From contig NZ_CM001240.1 in NCBI RefSeq assembly GCF_000230835.1, positions 5,602,279 to 5,666,278 of the forward strand: a DNA stretch of 64,000 nt, written 5' to 3'. The position numbers and the translations under genes were made by a program. A model generated the notes under the pieces. It did not search any database, was not told the DNA's origin, and worked only from the letters and a program-made list of their open reading frames with translations. Of this stretch, positions 1-10,683 are shown piece after piece (within the stretch, counting starts at the first letter, position 1; each line of letters opens with the position of its first letter). The DNA comes from Clostridium sp. DL-VIII. GTDB lineage: Bacteria; Bacillota; Clostridia; Clostridiales; Clostridiaceae.

Positions 1-33
1 CGAATCCGCCATCCATTTTCCGTAATCTCTCAT
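1..33 (-). CDS. Start of a gene running off the window edge
   Basis: Only the first 11 codons are present (M-R-D-Y-G-K-W-M-A-D-S). A good ribosome binding site (AGAGGTAG) lies 5-12 bases upstream of the ATG. The gene follows the LUD-domain gene by about 20 bp on the same strand, so the two are probably co-transcribed. Too little is visible to name a product. Confidence 0.5.
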   Translation of the reverse strand, partial: MRDYGKWMADS

Positions 34-54
34 CTTTTCTACCTCTTAATAAAA

Positions 55-693
55 TTAAAATCCTGCTTCATCAGCTATAACTATAATACTTATCCTACCA
101 TCAAACTTCCATCCGTGATTTATTACAGTCAAATAGTTACATATTCTTTTCTTCACATTACAATCCATGCATTTACCTGTTCTTACACAAGGTGTTTCAT
201 GGCCTATTCTTCTAGCATTTAGTGGTGCTATAGATTTAATTCTTTTAATAGCTGCTTCTACATCATCCACTAACTTATTTGCACTAGCGACTACTATAAC
301 TCTTTTAGGACCAAATATCATCCCAGAAACTCTATTGCCTGAACAATCCATATTAACCAATTCGCCATTTCTTGTTATAGCATTAGTACCAGTTATTAGA
401 AAATCTGCTAATAAAGATTGTCTTTGTATTTCAATGATCTCATCATGAGGTAATTTCTGATATCTATCAAATAGTTTATACTTACCTTCTCTAAATATTT
501 TAAGTAAGCCCATTTCATCTATAGTTACAGAGCCTCCTAATGCAACACTTGCGCCTTCTGTAATCATGCCTAGTACCATATCTTTAGCTTCTTGAAGATT
601 CTCTGCATAATGAGCATCATAGTGATTATCTTCAAGTATATCTACTGCTTCTTTGGCAAGACATCTATACTGCCATTTTTTATTTTCATTCAT
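55..693 (-). CDS. LUD-domain protein (LutC/YkgG-like family)
   Basis: This is a 212-residue cytoplasmic protein of the LUD (lactate utilisation, formerly DUF162) fold. Visible family features are the GGS loop at residues 53-55, a TGTNAIT segment at 101-107 and the GPKRVIVVASANKLV strand-loop at 128-142. Near the C-terminus is a CX5CX2CX6C cluster (Cys169, 175, 178, 185) that could bind a metal or Fe-S centre. Stand-alone LUD proteins like this are common in clostridia, and their reaction is not settled; a redox role is inferred from LutABC relatives. A perfect GTTAACGTTAAC palindrome lies 35 bp upstream and could be an operator. Confidence 0.8.
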   Translation of the reverse strand: MNENKKWQYRCLAKEAVDILEDNHYDAHYAENLQEAKDMVLGMITEGASVALGGSVTIDEMGLLKIFREGKYKLFDRYQKLPHDEIIEIQRQSLLADFLITGTNAITRNGELVNMDCSGNRVSGMIFGPKRVIVVASANKLVDDVEAAIKRIKSIAPLNARRIGHETPCVRTGKCMDCNVKKRICNYLTVINHGWKFDGRISIIVIADEAGF

Positions 694-727
694 TATCTTC
701 CCTCAAAAAAACTTTCATAGATAAATT

Positions 728-739
728 GTTAACGTTAAC
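728..739. promoter_or_regulatory. Palindromic operator candidate upstream of LUD gene
   Basis: GTTAACGTTAAC is a perfect 12-bp palindrome located 35 bp before the LUD start codon, in the expected promoter zone. The binding protein is unknown. Confidence 0.4.
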
Positions 740-1106
740 TTAATGTAAGTATAGCTCATCAAATGTAATAAATCTTATCATTTATTGTTTTTATTATTGA
801 TTTTATACATATTTTGTTGTCCATTTAAATTCTTATACAAAACTTAATTTCACAATTATATTCATCAAGTTAGGCTTGAAAGTGCATTTGTCGAGATAAA
901 AATGTCTATTAACACTATTCAGTACTTTTATTCTGAAATTTTTTTATGCATTTGAATTTTTAAGTATGTATTTAAAGAAAATTTGGCAGATAAATATAAT
1001 GTATTTTTTATTCTTTTAAATATTAAAACGAGTTAATTAATATGTTCAAAAAGTTATACCTTCAAAGAGTACCTCGTGCACAGATTTTACTAAATTATAA
1101 TTTCCT
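740..1106. other. Non-coding stretch with a decayed repeat trace
   Basis: No supported gene is present. Around 975-1015 an AT-rich segment (AATTTGGCAGATAAATA followed by TTTTTTATTCTTTT) resembles the middle of the ~195-bp repeat next to it, so this may be an older, decayed copy. Confidence 0.35.
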
Positions 1107-1300
1107 CGAGAAAATAAAAAAATCGCAGGCGACTATGGAGCCGGAGATTTTTTTTACGCATCTGCCTTTTCGAACGCATGTGAGAAAAATCTGGCAGGCG
1201 AATAAGATTTATTTTTTATTCTTTTTGACACACAAAACCTACTTAATTGGCCTTTTCAATAAGTTATCCACAGCTTTAACTTTATTATAAATTCCTAAAG
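1107..1300. repeat. Dispersed ~195-bp structured repeat, copy 1
   Basis: The block starts near AAATAAAAAAATCGCAGGCG and ends near TTCCTAAAGAATAAAAA. It matches 18684-18880 over its full length, including GAGCCGGAGATTTTTTT, ACGCATCTGCCTTT and AATCTGGCAGGCGA. It is GC-richer than its surroundings and has several short inverted repeats, suggesting a folded RNA or non-autonomous element. The small open frame across it is not convincing as a gene. Confidence 0.65.
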
Positions 1301-1302
1301 AA

Positions 1303-1332
1303 TAAAAAAAACAGACTGTTCTGTGCAGCCTG
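1303..1332 (-). terminator. Intrinsic terminator after the PTS EIIA gene
   Basis: On the minus strand CAGGCTG pairs with CAGTCTG (one G-U pair) across a 7-nt loop and is followed by eight T. It lies 31 bp after the EIIA stop codon. Confidence 0.7.
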
Positions 1333-1362
1333 CCTTAAATCCTCTAAATACAAATCACTTTC

Positions 1363-1875
1363 TTATAAAATTTTGATAAGCTTTTCTGATTTTTCTCTAT
1401 GACCTTGTGCAAGTACTTCTATATCCTTATATTCATCAGTGTTTGTTACAACTATTGCTGTAGTAGTCACATATCCTGCCTTTTCAATATCAGATATAGA
1501 AAATGTCATCAGTGATTGCCCACATTTTATTTTTTCTCCAGCTTTCACTAATGGATTAAAGCCTTTTCCGTTCATTTTAACTGTATCCATTCCTACATGA
1601 ATTAGTAGTTCTATTCCATCACAGCTTTTCAATGCAATTGCATGTTTTGTTTCTGTAATCAAAAGAATTTCTCCATCAAAAGGTGCATATAGTTTTCCAT
1701 CTTTCGGCTTCATTCCACACCCTTTTCCAAGCATTTCTTCTGAAAATACACCATCATTAATTTCTTTCAAAGAAATTACTTCACCTTCCATTGGTGCATA
1801 AATAAATCCATTTTCCGTTTTTTCTATAATTGTTTCTTCTTGCTTTTTATTTATAAATTTTTGAAATATATTCAT
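1363..1875 (-). CDS. PTS glucose/beta-glucoside-type EIIA protein
   Basis: This 170-residue cytoplasmic phosphocarrier is of the EIIA-Glc (Crr) fold. It accepts phosphate from HPr and passes it to an EIIB domain. The domain covers about residues 25-155. The two family histidines are His78 (ETKHA) and His93 (LLIHVGMDTV), the latter being the expected phosphorylation site. A good ribosome binding site (ATAGGAGTGATATA) sets the start. The nearest EIIBC (5554-6981) lacks its own EIIA, so this protein is the natural partner. The two are separated by an IS110-type insertion, a gene fragment and a hairpin repeat, so the operon may have been broken apart. A terminator follows. Confidence 0.9.
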   Translation of the reverse strand: MNIFQKFINKKQEETIIEKTENGFIYAPMEGEVISLKEINDGVFSEEMLGKGCGMKPKDGKLYAPFDGEILLITETKHAIALKSCDGIELLIHVGMDTVKMNGKGFNPLVKAGEKIKCGQSLMTFSISDIEKAGYVTTTAIVVTNTDEYKDIEVLAQGHREKSEKLIKIL

Positions 1876-2049
1876 TATATCACTCCTATCTCAATAAATT
1901 GAGTATTTTCTTTATTATTCTCTTAATTTCTTAAGATTTCATTTATATCATAAAGTAGTTCAAATGAATAACTTGAGATTATATTGAATAAATAGATTTA
2001 TTTTACTTAAGAGTCGTAGAACCCACCAATTAAAGCTTAATATTTCAAT

Positions 2050-2250
2050 TTTTTAAGGTATACACCTCGAACGCTCTAATGCTGACCCTATCATGTCTCC
2101 CTGAGTACATATTTTTAATGCCTCTATCATTCCTTCGTTCTGCATTTTAGAGCAGGTGTTGCAGTAATCCTTGTATACTGGGTCAATTAAGCCCTTATGG
2201 AGGGTTGAACGCGCTTAACCTTACTCTTTTTAAAGAACAATCTTTTTCCA
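2050..2250 (-). ncRNA. Candidate IS110-type bridge RNA region
   Basis: The 3' non-coding end of the element is clearly less AT-rich than the flanks and contains several short complementary segments. IS110-family recombinases are guided by a bridge RNA (seekRNA) made from a non-coding end; in the IS1111 subgroup this is the end downstream of the gene. The location fits, but no loops were matched to target and donor sequence, so this is an inference. Confidence 0.4.
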
Positions 2251-2270
2251 ATACAATCTTTATACTTTCC

Positions 2271-3524
2271 TTAAGCTACTTTTTGATAACTTTCTAGTCC
2301 ATGAACTTTGTCATTAGAATAAAGTTCTTTTTTAGTACATAAAACATAAAGGACTTTGATAAGTCTTACGCTTAATGCAACTATTGCTTGTTTTCCTGTA
2401 AGTTTATTATTATTTCTTTTTGTAAGATGCTCATAAACTTCTTTAAATGCTTCATTTTTAGCGACCATAACCAATGATGCTTGATATAAAATATTTCTTA
2501 AATTAGGCCTACCTCTTTTGCTTATTTCTGTTTTTCCTTTTTTATTGCCGGAACTAGTTTCTTTTAAATTTAAACCTGCAACTTTCTGAATTTGCTTATA
2601 ATCATCATATTTTGATACATCTCCTATTTCTGCTAAGAAACTAGATGCAGTAACTATACCTATTCCTTTTACACTTAAGATGTATTCTGAATAACCAGTT
2701 TGAATTAAATATTTTTGCATTATAAGTTCAATATCATCTATTTGCTTTTGAATGTTTTCTAAATTTTTAATTATAAGATTTAATCTATATCTAGCTCCAT
2801 CTAAACCGACAGGGACACCTATAGAATTTTCTGCTGCTTCACAAACTAAAGTTGCTTTTTTTATTCCAACTCTATTTTGGGTGGCACCTTTTAGCAATTC
2901 TGTAATTTTGTCAATCCCTGTACCTCTTATATCCTTCGGGAACGGGCATTTTTTTAGTATTTCTAATGATGATTTACCTAAAATATCAGAAAATAACTTT
3001 CTTAACTCAGGAAAATATTCATCTAATAGCGCTATTAGTCTAACTTTTTCTCTAATTAATTGCTTTTTTAAATCCTGCCTGCTATTACTAGCTATTCTCA
3101 AATTAACGTATAATTCATCATCAAACATACATGTAAGATATTGACCTTGATATATAAGTCTTGCTATTACTCTAGAATCCTTTTTATCATTTTTAGTTGG
3201 ACTATTGTCTTCTAGTTCCTTGGTTTTATTAACATGATAAGGATTTACCAAGCATAAGCTTATGCCTCTATTTTTCAAATAATAGGCGATATTTTTCCAG
3301 TAATGACCTGTTGGTTCCATCCCTACAAGAGTATGAACTGTTCCATACTTTTCAGTCAATTCTTTCATTATTTCAAATAGACAATCAAAAGATTCTTTGG
3401 TATTCTTTATTAAGAATGGTTTTTTAATATATTCACCATTTACTATAAATTGACCATAGTGGTTATCCTTTGCGATGTCTATTCCTAAAATTAAAGTATT
3501 TGGAACCATTATTATATTATTCAT
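2271..3524 (-). CDS. IS110-family transposase (DEDD recombinase)
   Basis: The 417-residue protein has an N-terminal RuvC-like DEDD domain and a C-terminal transposase_20 domain. The acidic residues are visible as Asp16 (GIDIAKD), Glu70 (GMEPTGHYW) and the Asp113/Asp116 pair (KNDKKDSR). The C-terminal HhH-like segment (VKGIGIVTAS) and the serine-containing motif (KETSSGNKKG to SKRGRPNLR, about residues 320-345) are intact. Length is normal for the family, and no frameshift is seen, so the element may still be active. The ribosome binding site AGGAGGTT lies directly after a hairpin arm that could limit translation. Confidence 0.93.
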   Translation of the reverse strand: MNNIIMVPNTLILGIDIAKDNHYGQFIVNGEYIKKPFLIKNTKESFDCLFEIMKELTEKYGTVHTLVGMEPTGHYWKNIAYYLKNRGISLCLVNPYHVNKTKELEDNSPTKNDKKDSRVIARLIYQGQYLTCMFDDELYVNLRIASNSRQDLKKQLIREKVRLIALLDEYFPELRKLFSDILGKSSLEILKKCPFPKDIRGTGIDKITELLKGATQNRVGIKKATLVCEAAENSIGVPVGLDGARYRLNLIIKNLENIQKQIDDIELIMQKYLIQTGYSEYILSVKGIGIVTASSFLAEIGDVSKYDDYKQIQKVAGLNLKETSSGNKKGKTEISKRGRPNLRNILYQASLVMVAKNEAFKEVYEHLTKRNNNKLTGKQAIVALSVRLIKVLYVLCTKKELYSNDKVHGLESYQKVA

Positions 3525-3536
3525 TTAAGTTAACCT

Positions 3537-3591
3537 CCTGATATAAATGTTTTGTCGTCTTGCAAGTGACATACAATATGTTTATATCAGG
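3537..3591 (-). promoter_or_regulatory. Hairpin overlapping the transposase ribosome binding site
   Basis: CCTGATATAAA (3581-3591 on the minus strand) pairs perfectly with TTTATATCAGG (3537-3547). The second arm runs into the AGGAGG Shine-Dalgarno sequence. Folding would hide part of the site, a usual way to keep transposase translation low. It could equally be a recombination-end structure. Confidence 0.5.
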
Positions 3592-3650
3592 TTTTTTTAT
3601 TTCTTACAAAGTCCAAAACACTTTATTACAGGAATACTTGTATTTTACTC

Positions 3651-3820
3651 TTATTTTTTAATCAGATGATCATTACCTGGATGGCTGTCTCTAAAAGTAC
3701 TTTCAATTATTATCTGTGTTTTAGATAAATCTTCTACACTCCATCCCATGGTTCTTCTTAAAGTATCCATTTTAGGAGCTATTTTTCTAATTTCTTGACT
3801 AATGATATTTATAGATATCT
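3651..3820 (-). pseudogene. Fragment of an IlvD/Edd-family dehydratase
   Basis: An open frame without start codon reads S-Q-E-I-R-K-I-A-P-K-M-D, then MGWSVEDLSKTQIIIEST and DSHPGNDHL, ending at a stop after ~50 codons. This resembles the N-terminal region of IlvD/Edd-type sugar-acid or dihydroxy-acid dehydratases (segment before the first Fe-S cysteine). The rest of the gene is missing. The break lies next to the IS110 upstream end, which suggests the insertion or a linked deletion destroyed it. Confidence 0.45.
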
Positions 3821-3892
3821 AAAATAAATATTTGACTTATTAAATGAATATATTTACAAATTTGTTAAGACATTAAGGTGATATCTTAACTA

Positions 3893-4077
3893 GAAATTAT
3901 AAGCATTTTTGTGAAGAAAACATTTGAAAATGAGCTGTTAAAGGTTCTTAGTTATAGGTTGTTCCACTTTAGCTTGTCAAACTGAAAGTTGGAGCATGCT
4001 AAAGTGGATGCAACCTGCAACTTAGTACCTTCAGCGATATTTTCATAGTTTTTCGGAATAAAAATGTTTATAATTTC
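3893..4077. repeat. MITE-like long-hairpin repeat, copy 1
   Basis: The 185-bp element is bounded by inverted repeats GAAATTATAAGCATTTTT and its near-perfect complement ending at 4077. The interior is also self-complementary (CCACTTTAGC against GCTAAAGTGG, plus AGGTTG against CAACCT), so the whole unit can fold into one long hairpin. A related, larger copy with the same design lies at 60679-60938. It has no coding capacity. Confidence 0.7.
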
Positions 4078-4136
4078 GGTAAGTTATCTCATAATTCTAA
4101 GTTTAGTATTGTTTATCTATAATAATCATTACTTTT

Positions 4137-6981
<2,845 letters not shown>

Positions 6982-7109
6982 TTTATTACCTCACTTATAT
7001 TTATTATTTTCGAATAGCTATTGAATTTATCTTAATGTTAATTTAAAAAGCGAATTTTGTCACTATGTAAACCTTTATAAAAAACATGTCTGTTCTTAAA
7101 TAACTTGTT

Positions 7110-7140
7110 ATTGCAAAAAAACAAAATGTTTTTTTGCAAT
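7110..7140. promoter_or_regulatory. Inverted repeat, likely RpiR-family operator
   Basis: ATTGCAAAAAAAC and its exact complement GTTTTTTTGCAAT are separated by 5 nt. The 13-bp arms lie 129 bp upstream of EIIBC and just after the RpiR-type gene. The position fits an operator for that regulator. No T-tract-terminator geometry is needed to explain it, although on either strand it could also form a hairpin. Confidence 0.5.
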
Positions 7141-7294
7141 CAAAATCGAAATATGTTCTTGACATTTCATATATTTAAATAACTGTGATTAACAAACAAA
7201 AAGAGTAATTAAAATAAGCTTTATCAACTTGAGTTAAAAACTTCAAATTAATAAAGCTCTATGTAAAATACTTTTATTTTTCATGCATAGCTAT

Positions 7295-8038
7295 TTACTC
7301 ATCTTGTATAGATTCTTCTCGACGATTTTGCAATTTTCTTCCAATCCTCTCTATTATACTTATGATTGGAATTTGAGTTGTAATATCATATATTCCTATT
7401 TTAACATATGGTACATAATAAGGTATATTATAATCAGACATTTTCGCTATAGTGCAATTTTCAGTATTAGTAATACTAACAATACAGCAATTATCTTTTT
7501 TAAATCTATTTATATGGCCTATAATATCTTTTGATTCTCCAGATACAGAACATACTATCACAACTGAATTTTCATAAAATTTACCTGTAGTCGGGTAATA
7601 CGGATCATCAATGCATAAACTAAATTGTCCAACACTTGATAGATATCGTGCTCCATATCTTGCTACAATTCCTGACATGCTACTTCCTATAAAAATTGTT
7701 CTCTTTGCTTTTAATATGGCTTTTACTATTTCCTCTATCTTTTCATCATATTCTTCAGTATTCGTTTTCTTAAAGAAATCAATTATCTCTGTATTATCTT
7801 CACTTACTTTTTTAATTTCTTTTTCTTCTATAAATAATTTAAATTTTAGTTTAAACTCTGAATAACCACTACAACCTATTTTTTTGCAGAAATTTAATAT
7901 GGTTGTAGTTGATACATGAGATTCAACTGCTAATTCCCTTATTTTCATATATCGAACCTTATCTTTATTATCCATAATATAATTATAAACAGAAATTTCT
8001 AAATCATTAAGACTTTTGATTTGACTATAACTGAACAT
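7295..8038 (-). CDS. MurR/RpiR-family transcriptional regulator
   Basis: The 247-residue protein has an N-terminal RpiR helix-turn-helix (about residues 1-77, recognition region SHVSTTTILNFCKKIGCSGYSEFK). A C-terminal SIS sugar-phosphate-binding domain follows (about 105-235, with IFIGSSMSGIVARYGARYL and VVIVCSVSGES). It lies directly upstream of and parallel to EIIBC-GH1, so it most likely senses a phosphorylated sugar and controls that operon. The 13-bp-arm inverted repeat at 7110-7140 is the obvious target. Confidence 0.9.
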   Translation of the reverse strand: MFSYSQIKSLNDLEISVYNYIMDNKDKVRYMKIRELAVESHVSTTTILNFCKKIGCSGYSEFKLKFKLFIEEKEIKKVSEDNTEIIDFFKKTNTEEYDEKIEEIVKAILKAKRTIFIGSSMSGIVARYGARYLSSVGQFSLCIDDPYYPTTGKFYENSVVIVCSVSGESKDIIGHINRFKKDNCCIVSITNTENCTIAKMSDYNIPYYVPYVKIGIYDITTQIPIISIIERIGRKLQNRREESIQDE

Positions 8039-8196
8039 ATAATACTTCCTTCCATTGGACTATTGCCTCTACATTATATCAATTGATAACGTTTTTTTCA
8101 ATCGATGTATAAATAAACAAAAAGAAAAGATCTTAGCTTATATTAGCTAAATACAAATCTTTAACTCCTAGAAATGGACTATATTTAGCCAAACTA

Positions 8197-8469
8197 TTAA
8201 AAGAAAAACTTGATTTTTATAATTAATTTATCTCTATAATTATACTTGTGCACTGAATAGGAAAATTTTAAGCTACTAGTCCTAATTTGGGAAATAACTG
8301 AATCTAGATTTATCCCGTTATCGTCACAGGAATGTGCAAAACCAACTATTTGTACCAAATAATTGTTATAGAAGTAAGATATTGTATCTCCTAAAGTCTT
8401 TAATTTAGGTCTCTTACTATTTTTAACTTTGAAAATCTCGAGGAATGTATATGTTAATGGAATTTTACT
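8197..8469 (-). pseudogene. Coding remnant without start codon
   Basis: A 91-codon frame on the minus strand is open from a stop to a stop but has no plausible start. Its composition is protein-like, for example YFYNNYLVQIVGFAHSCDDN and GINLDSVISQIRTSSLKFS. I do not recognise a family. It lies in an 830-bp gap between the RpiR gene and the cell-wall protein, a zone that also holds a terminator and a dispersed repeat, so a decayed gene is the simplest reading. Confidence 0.35.
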
Positions 8470-8480
8470 TTACCATATAG

Positions 8481-8510
8481 AAAAAGGGAATACTTAAAGT
8501 ATTCCCTTTA
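8481..8510. terminator. Bidirectional-type terminator hairpin
   Basis: AAAGGGAATACTT pairs with AAAGTATTCCCTTT; T-rich tails exist on both strands (CCCTTTTTC on minus, CCCTTTACTT on plus). It would stop minus-strand transcription before the remnant at 8197-8469. Confidence 0.6.
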
Positions 8511-8740
8511 CTTATATTTATTAAAATATACTACATGCTCATTGGGCTATTTTATGTACAATAATTAATGAACTACGTCTAACCTCAAATTCCATATCCA
8601 ATTTCAGTAAATTTATCACTCACTTATGATATGTTTCTCTTTTACAGATGCTAAATTTCTTAAAATCTTTACTTATAATATTATATTCTCTTATATTGTT
8701 ATGTATATAAAATATTCCTCTAAATCTATACAAACTAAAA

Positions 8741-8835
8741 CAATCCACGAAAATTCAAATTTTAGATTTTCGTGGGTTTCATGGTGGAGGCGAAGCACGA
8801 CTTTTGAAATTCACTATATTTAACTAAAATAAACC
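8741..8835 (-). repeat. tmRNA-3'-end-like terminator cassette R1
   Basis: On the minus strand the block reads GCTTCGCCTCCACCATGAAA followed by a CCCACGAAAATC/GATTTTCGTGG hairpin. The CGCCTCCACCA segment and the hairpin arms match the 3' end and terminator of the tmRNA gene (58511-58562). It lies 34 bp after the stop of the cell-wall protein gene and probably ends its transcript. Confidence 0.65.
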
Positions 8836-8868
8836 TAATTTTTCAATTGTCTCACATACATACATTAA

Positions 8869-10605
8869 CTATTTAATCCAAGCTCCTGTGGCATCTAGTA
8901 CATATCCATCAACAGTCGTGTTCTCCAACATAGCGCCTGATTCATTTAGGTAATACCAACTTCCTTCGTCACTGATCCAACCTGTTTTCATAACCCCTAA
9001 TTCATTTAAATAATACCAAGTTCCTTTGTCGTTGATCCAATCAGTAGCTTTAGTTCCATCGGCTTTGTTATAATTCCAAGTTCCATCTATAGCCTGTACC
9101 CATCCAGCCGTTGCTACTGTTGCAGTTGTTACACTTGCTGCAGCTGTAGTTGTTGCAGTAGATGCCACTGTAGGTTTTGTAGATATTACTGAATAAATCT
9201 CTTTATCTTTATTCCATAAAATCATATTACCAACATTCTCAACTGTAAATTCATTTAAAGATGAATCTATTTTATAAGTTTTATTCCAACCACCATTATT
9301 ATCATATGAGTATACATATCCGTCGGATACTCTATAAAGAACTCCTCCTGAAGCTGCTACAGCACCTACTGTACCAAGTGTTGAATCATCAGCTTCTTCA
9401 CAATCTTCTGTATCTATATTACCTTCATCCAAGTAATTCCAGTTACCATCTGAACTAAATTCGTAAGGTCTAATTGTCACTTGTGTACAATCTGAATTAA
9501 GAGCATATATTGAAATTTTTCCATCCATTATAAAGTAGTTACCAGTTATCATTTTGCCTTTTCCATCAATTCCATCTACAGCATTACCATGTTTATCAGC
9601 AAGCACGTAATTAATTACAGTCTGAGGATATTTAGCTCCATTTATCTCATTAGGAGCTGCTGCTTTTGATAATTTTTGAATAACATTATAGCTTATTTCA
9701 GTTTGATCTCCTTTCACATCAGTAAATGCTGTCTTTATATCTTTATTTTTATCTATAATTTCTACTCCATTAATTGCTTTTATTGGTGAATCACTCATAA
9801 CTGTAATAGTTGCCCATCTATAAACATTGTTTTGATCGTGATCTATATTAACAATATTACTAAGACTTGCACTTACTTTACCATCTTTAATGTCCTTTGA
9901 ATCTTCTGTATTGCTAATAGTAGCTGCACCAGCAGTAGTTGTTTCGACTTTGATTTTGCCTAAATTATAGTCGCCATCAATATAATTTCCATTTATGTCA
10001 CAATAAACATTAAAATAGTAGTTTCCTTTACTATCGATTTGCGCATATTTTTTTTCATTATCACTTGTAGCATATGTAGTCATAAAATAATTACCTGGTC
10101 TTCTTGAAATATTATGATCATCATATTTTTTTAGAATTTTGTCTGACTTATCATATCTATCTGTTGCATCTTTGATTTTGCTTTTTAAAGCTTTTCCTAC
10201 TGCATCTAACATGTCTTGCTTTGCATCGGTATCGGTTACAGTTCCATTAGTCATATCAACAGTATAATCTGCTGTATACAGATCATTACTTAATACTCGA
10301 GCATATTTACTCGCAAAGTTAGAAGCTATAGATCCTTGCTCAATCTGATTATTCTTATTATTAGAACCAGATAATAATTCATTATACTTTCCATCTGGTG
10401 ATACATAATAAACAGCTTCACCTTTACCATCAATATCCCCATCAATGTAATAAGCACCGTTATTGAATGATGCTGCACTTTCTATAGTGCCTTCATGTAC
10501 ATCAATTGTCTTAATTTCTGCTGCACTTACCCCCTCAGGTACTAGTGAAACAACAGCAGCTGCTGCTACTAATAATGAAGTGATTTTGTTTCTTCTTTTA
10601 ATCAT
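8869..10605 (-). CDS. Secreted protein with cell-wall-binding repeats
   Basis: This 578-residue protein has a signal peptide (about residues 1-28, KRRNK then a hydrophobic stretch, cleavage after VSA). A long extracellular region of unknown fold follows, and at about 500-578 there are glucan/choline-binding-type repeats (GTWYYLNELGVMKTGWISDE and GSWYYLNESGAM). The repeats are the CW_binding_1 type that anchor proteins to teichoic acid or polysaccharide. An Ala/Thr/Val linker precedes them. It has no catalytic motif that I can identify. Ribosome binding site AAGGGGGAAATAAAA precedes the ATG. A terminator cassette follows the stop. Confidence 0.85.
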   Translation of the reverse strand: MIKRRNKITSLLVAAAAVVSLVPEGVSAAEIKTIDVHEGTIESAASFNNGAYYIDGDIDGKGEAVYYVSPDGKYNELLSGSNNKNNQIEQGSIASNFASKYARVLSNDLYTADYTVDMTNGTVTDTDAKQDMLDAVGKALKSKIKDATDRYDKSDKILKKYDDHNISRRPGNYFMTTYATSDNEKKYAQIDSKGNYYFNVYCDINGNYIDGDYNLGKIKVETTTAGAATISNTEDSKDIKDGKVSASLSNIVNIDHDQNNVYRWATITVMSDSPIKAINGVEIIDKNKDIKTAFTDVKGDQTEISYNVIQKLSKAAAPNEINGAKYPQTVINYVLADKHGNAVDGIDGKGKMITGNYFIMDGKISIYALNSDCTQVTIRPYEFSSDGNWNYLDEGNIDTEDCEEADDSTLGTVGAVAASGGVLYRVSDGYVYSYDNNGGWNKTYKIDSSLNEFTVENVGNMILWNKDKEIYSVISTKPTVASTATTTAAASVTTATVATAGWVQAIDGTWNYNKADGTKATDWINDKGTWYYLNELGVMKTGWISDEGSWYYLNESGAMLENTTVDGYVLDATGAWIK

Positions 10606-10683
10606 TTTTATTTCCCCCTTGTATAATCTATCTATAACATTTGATAGAAAACCATTTATCTTGATACTGAAACTTTATTGATC

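Larger units (their letters stand above)
2040..3600 (-). mobile_element. IS110-family element (approximate limits)
   Basis: The element contains one transposase gene (2271-3524), a ~230-bp downstream non-coding end and a short upstream end with a hairpin. IS110 elements make no classical terminal inverted repeats or long target duplications, so the exact ends cannot be read here. The longer non-coding part lies downstream of the transposase, as in the IS1111 subgroup. A broken dehydratase-like fragment flanks the upstream end. Confidence 0.65.

Noticed and set aside
1042-1290. 82-codon plus-strand gene
   Set aside because: It lies across a dispersed structured repeat, lacks a ribosome binding site and has no protein-like pattern.
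8081-8105. CRE upstream of the RpiR gene
   Set aside because: TTGATAACGTTTTTTTCAAT looks similar to a CcpA site, but the CA half is displaced by three bases.
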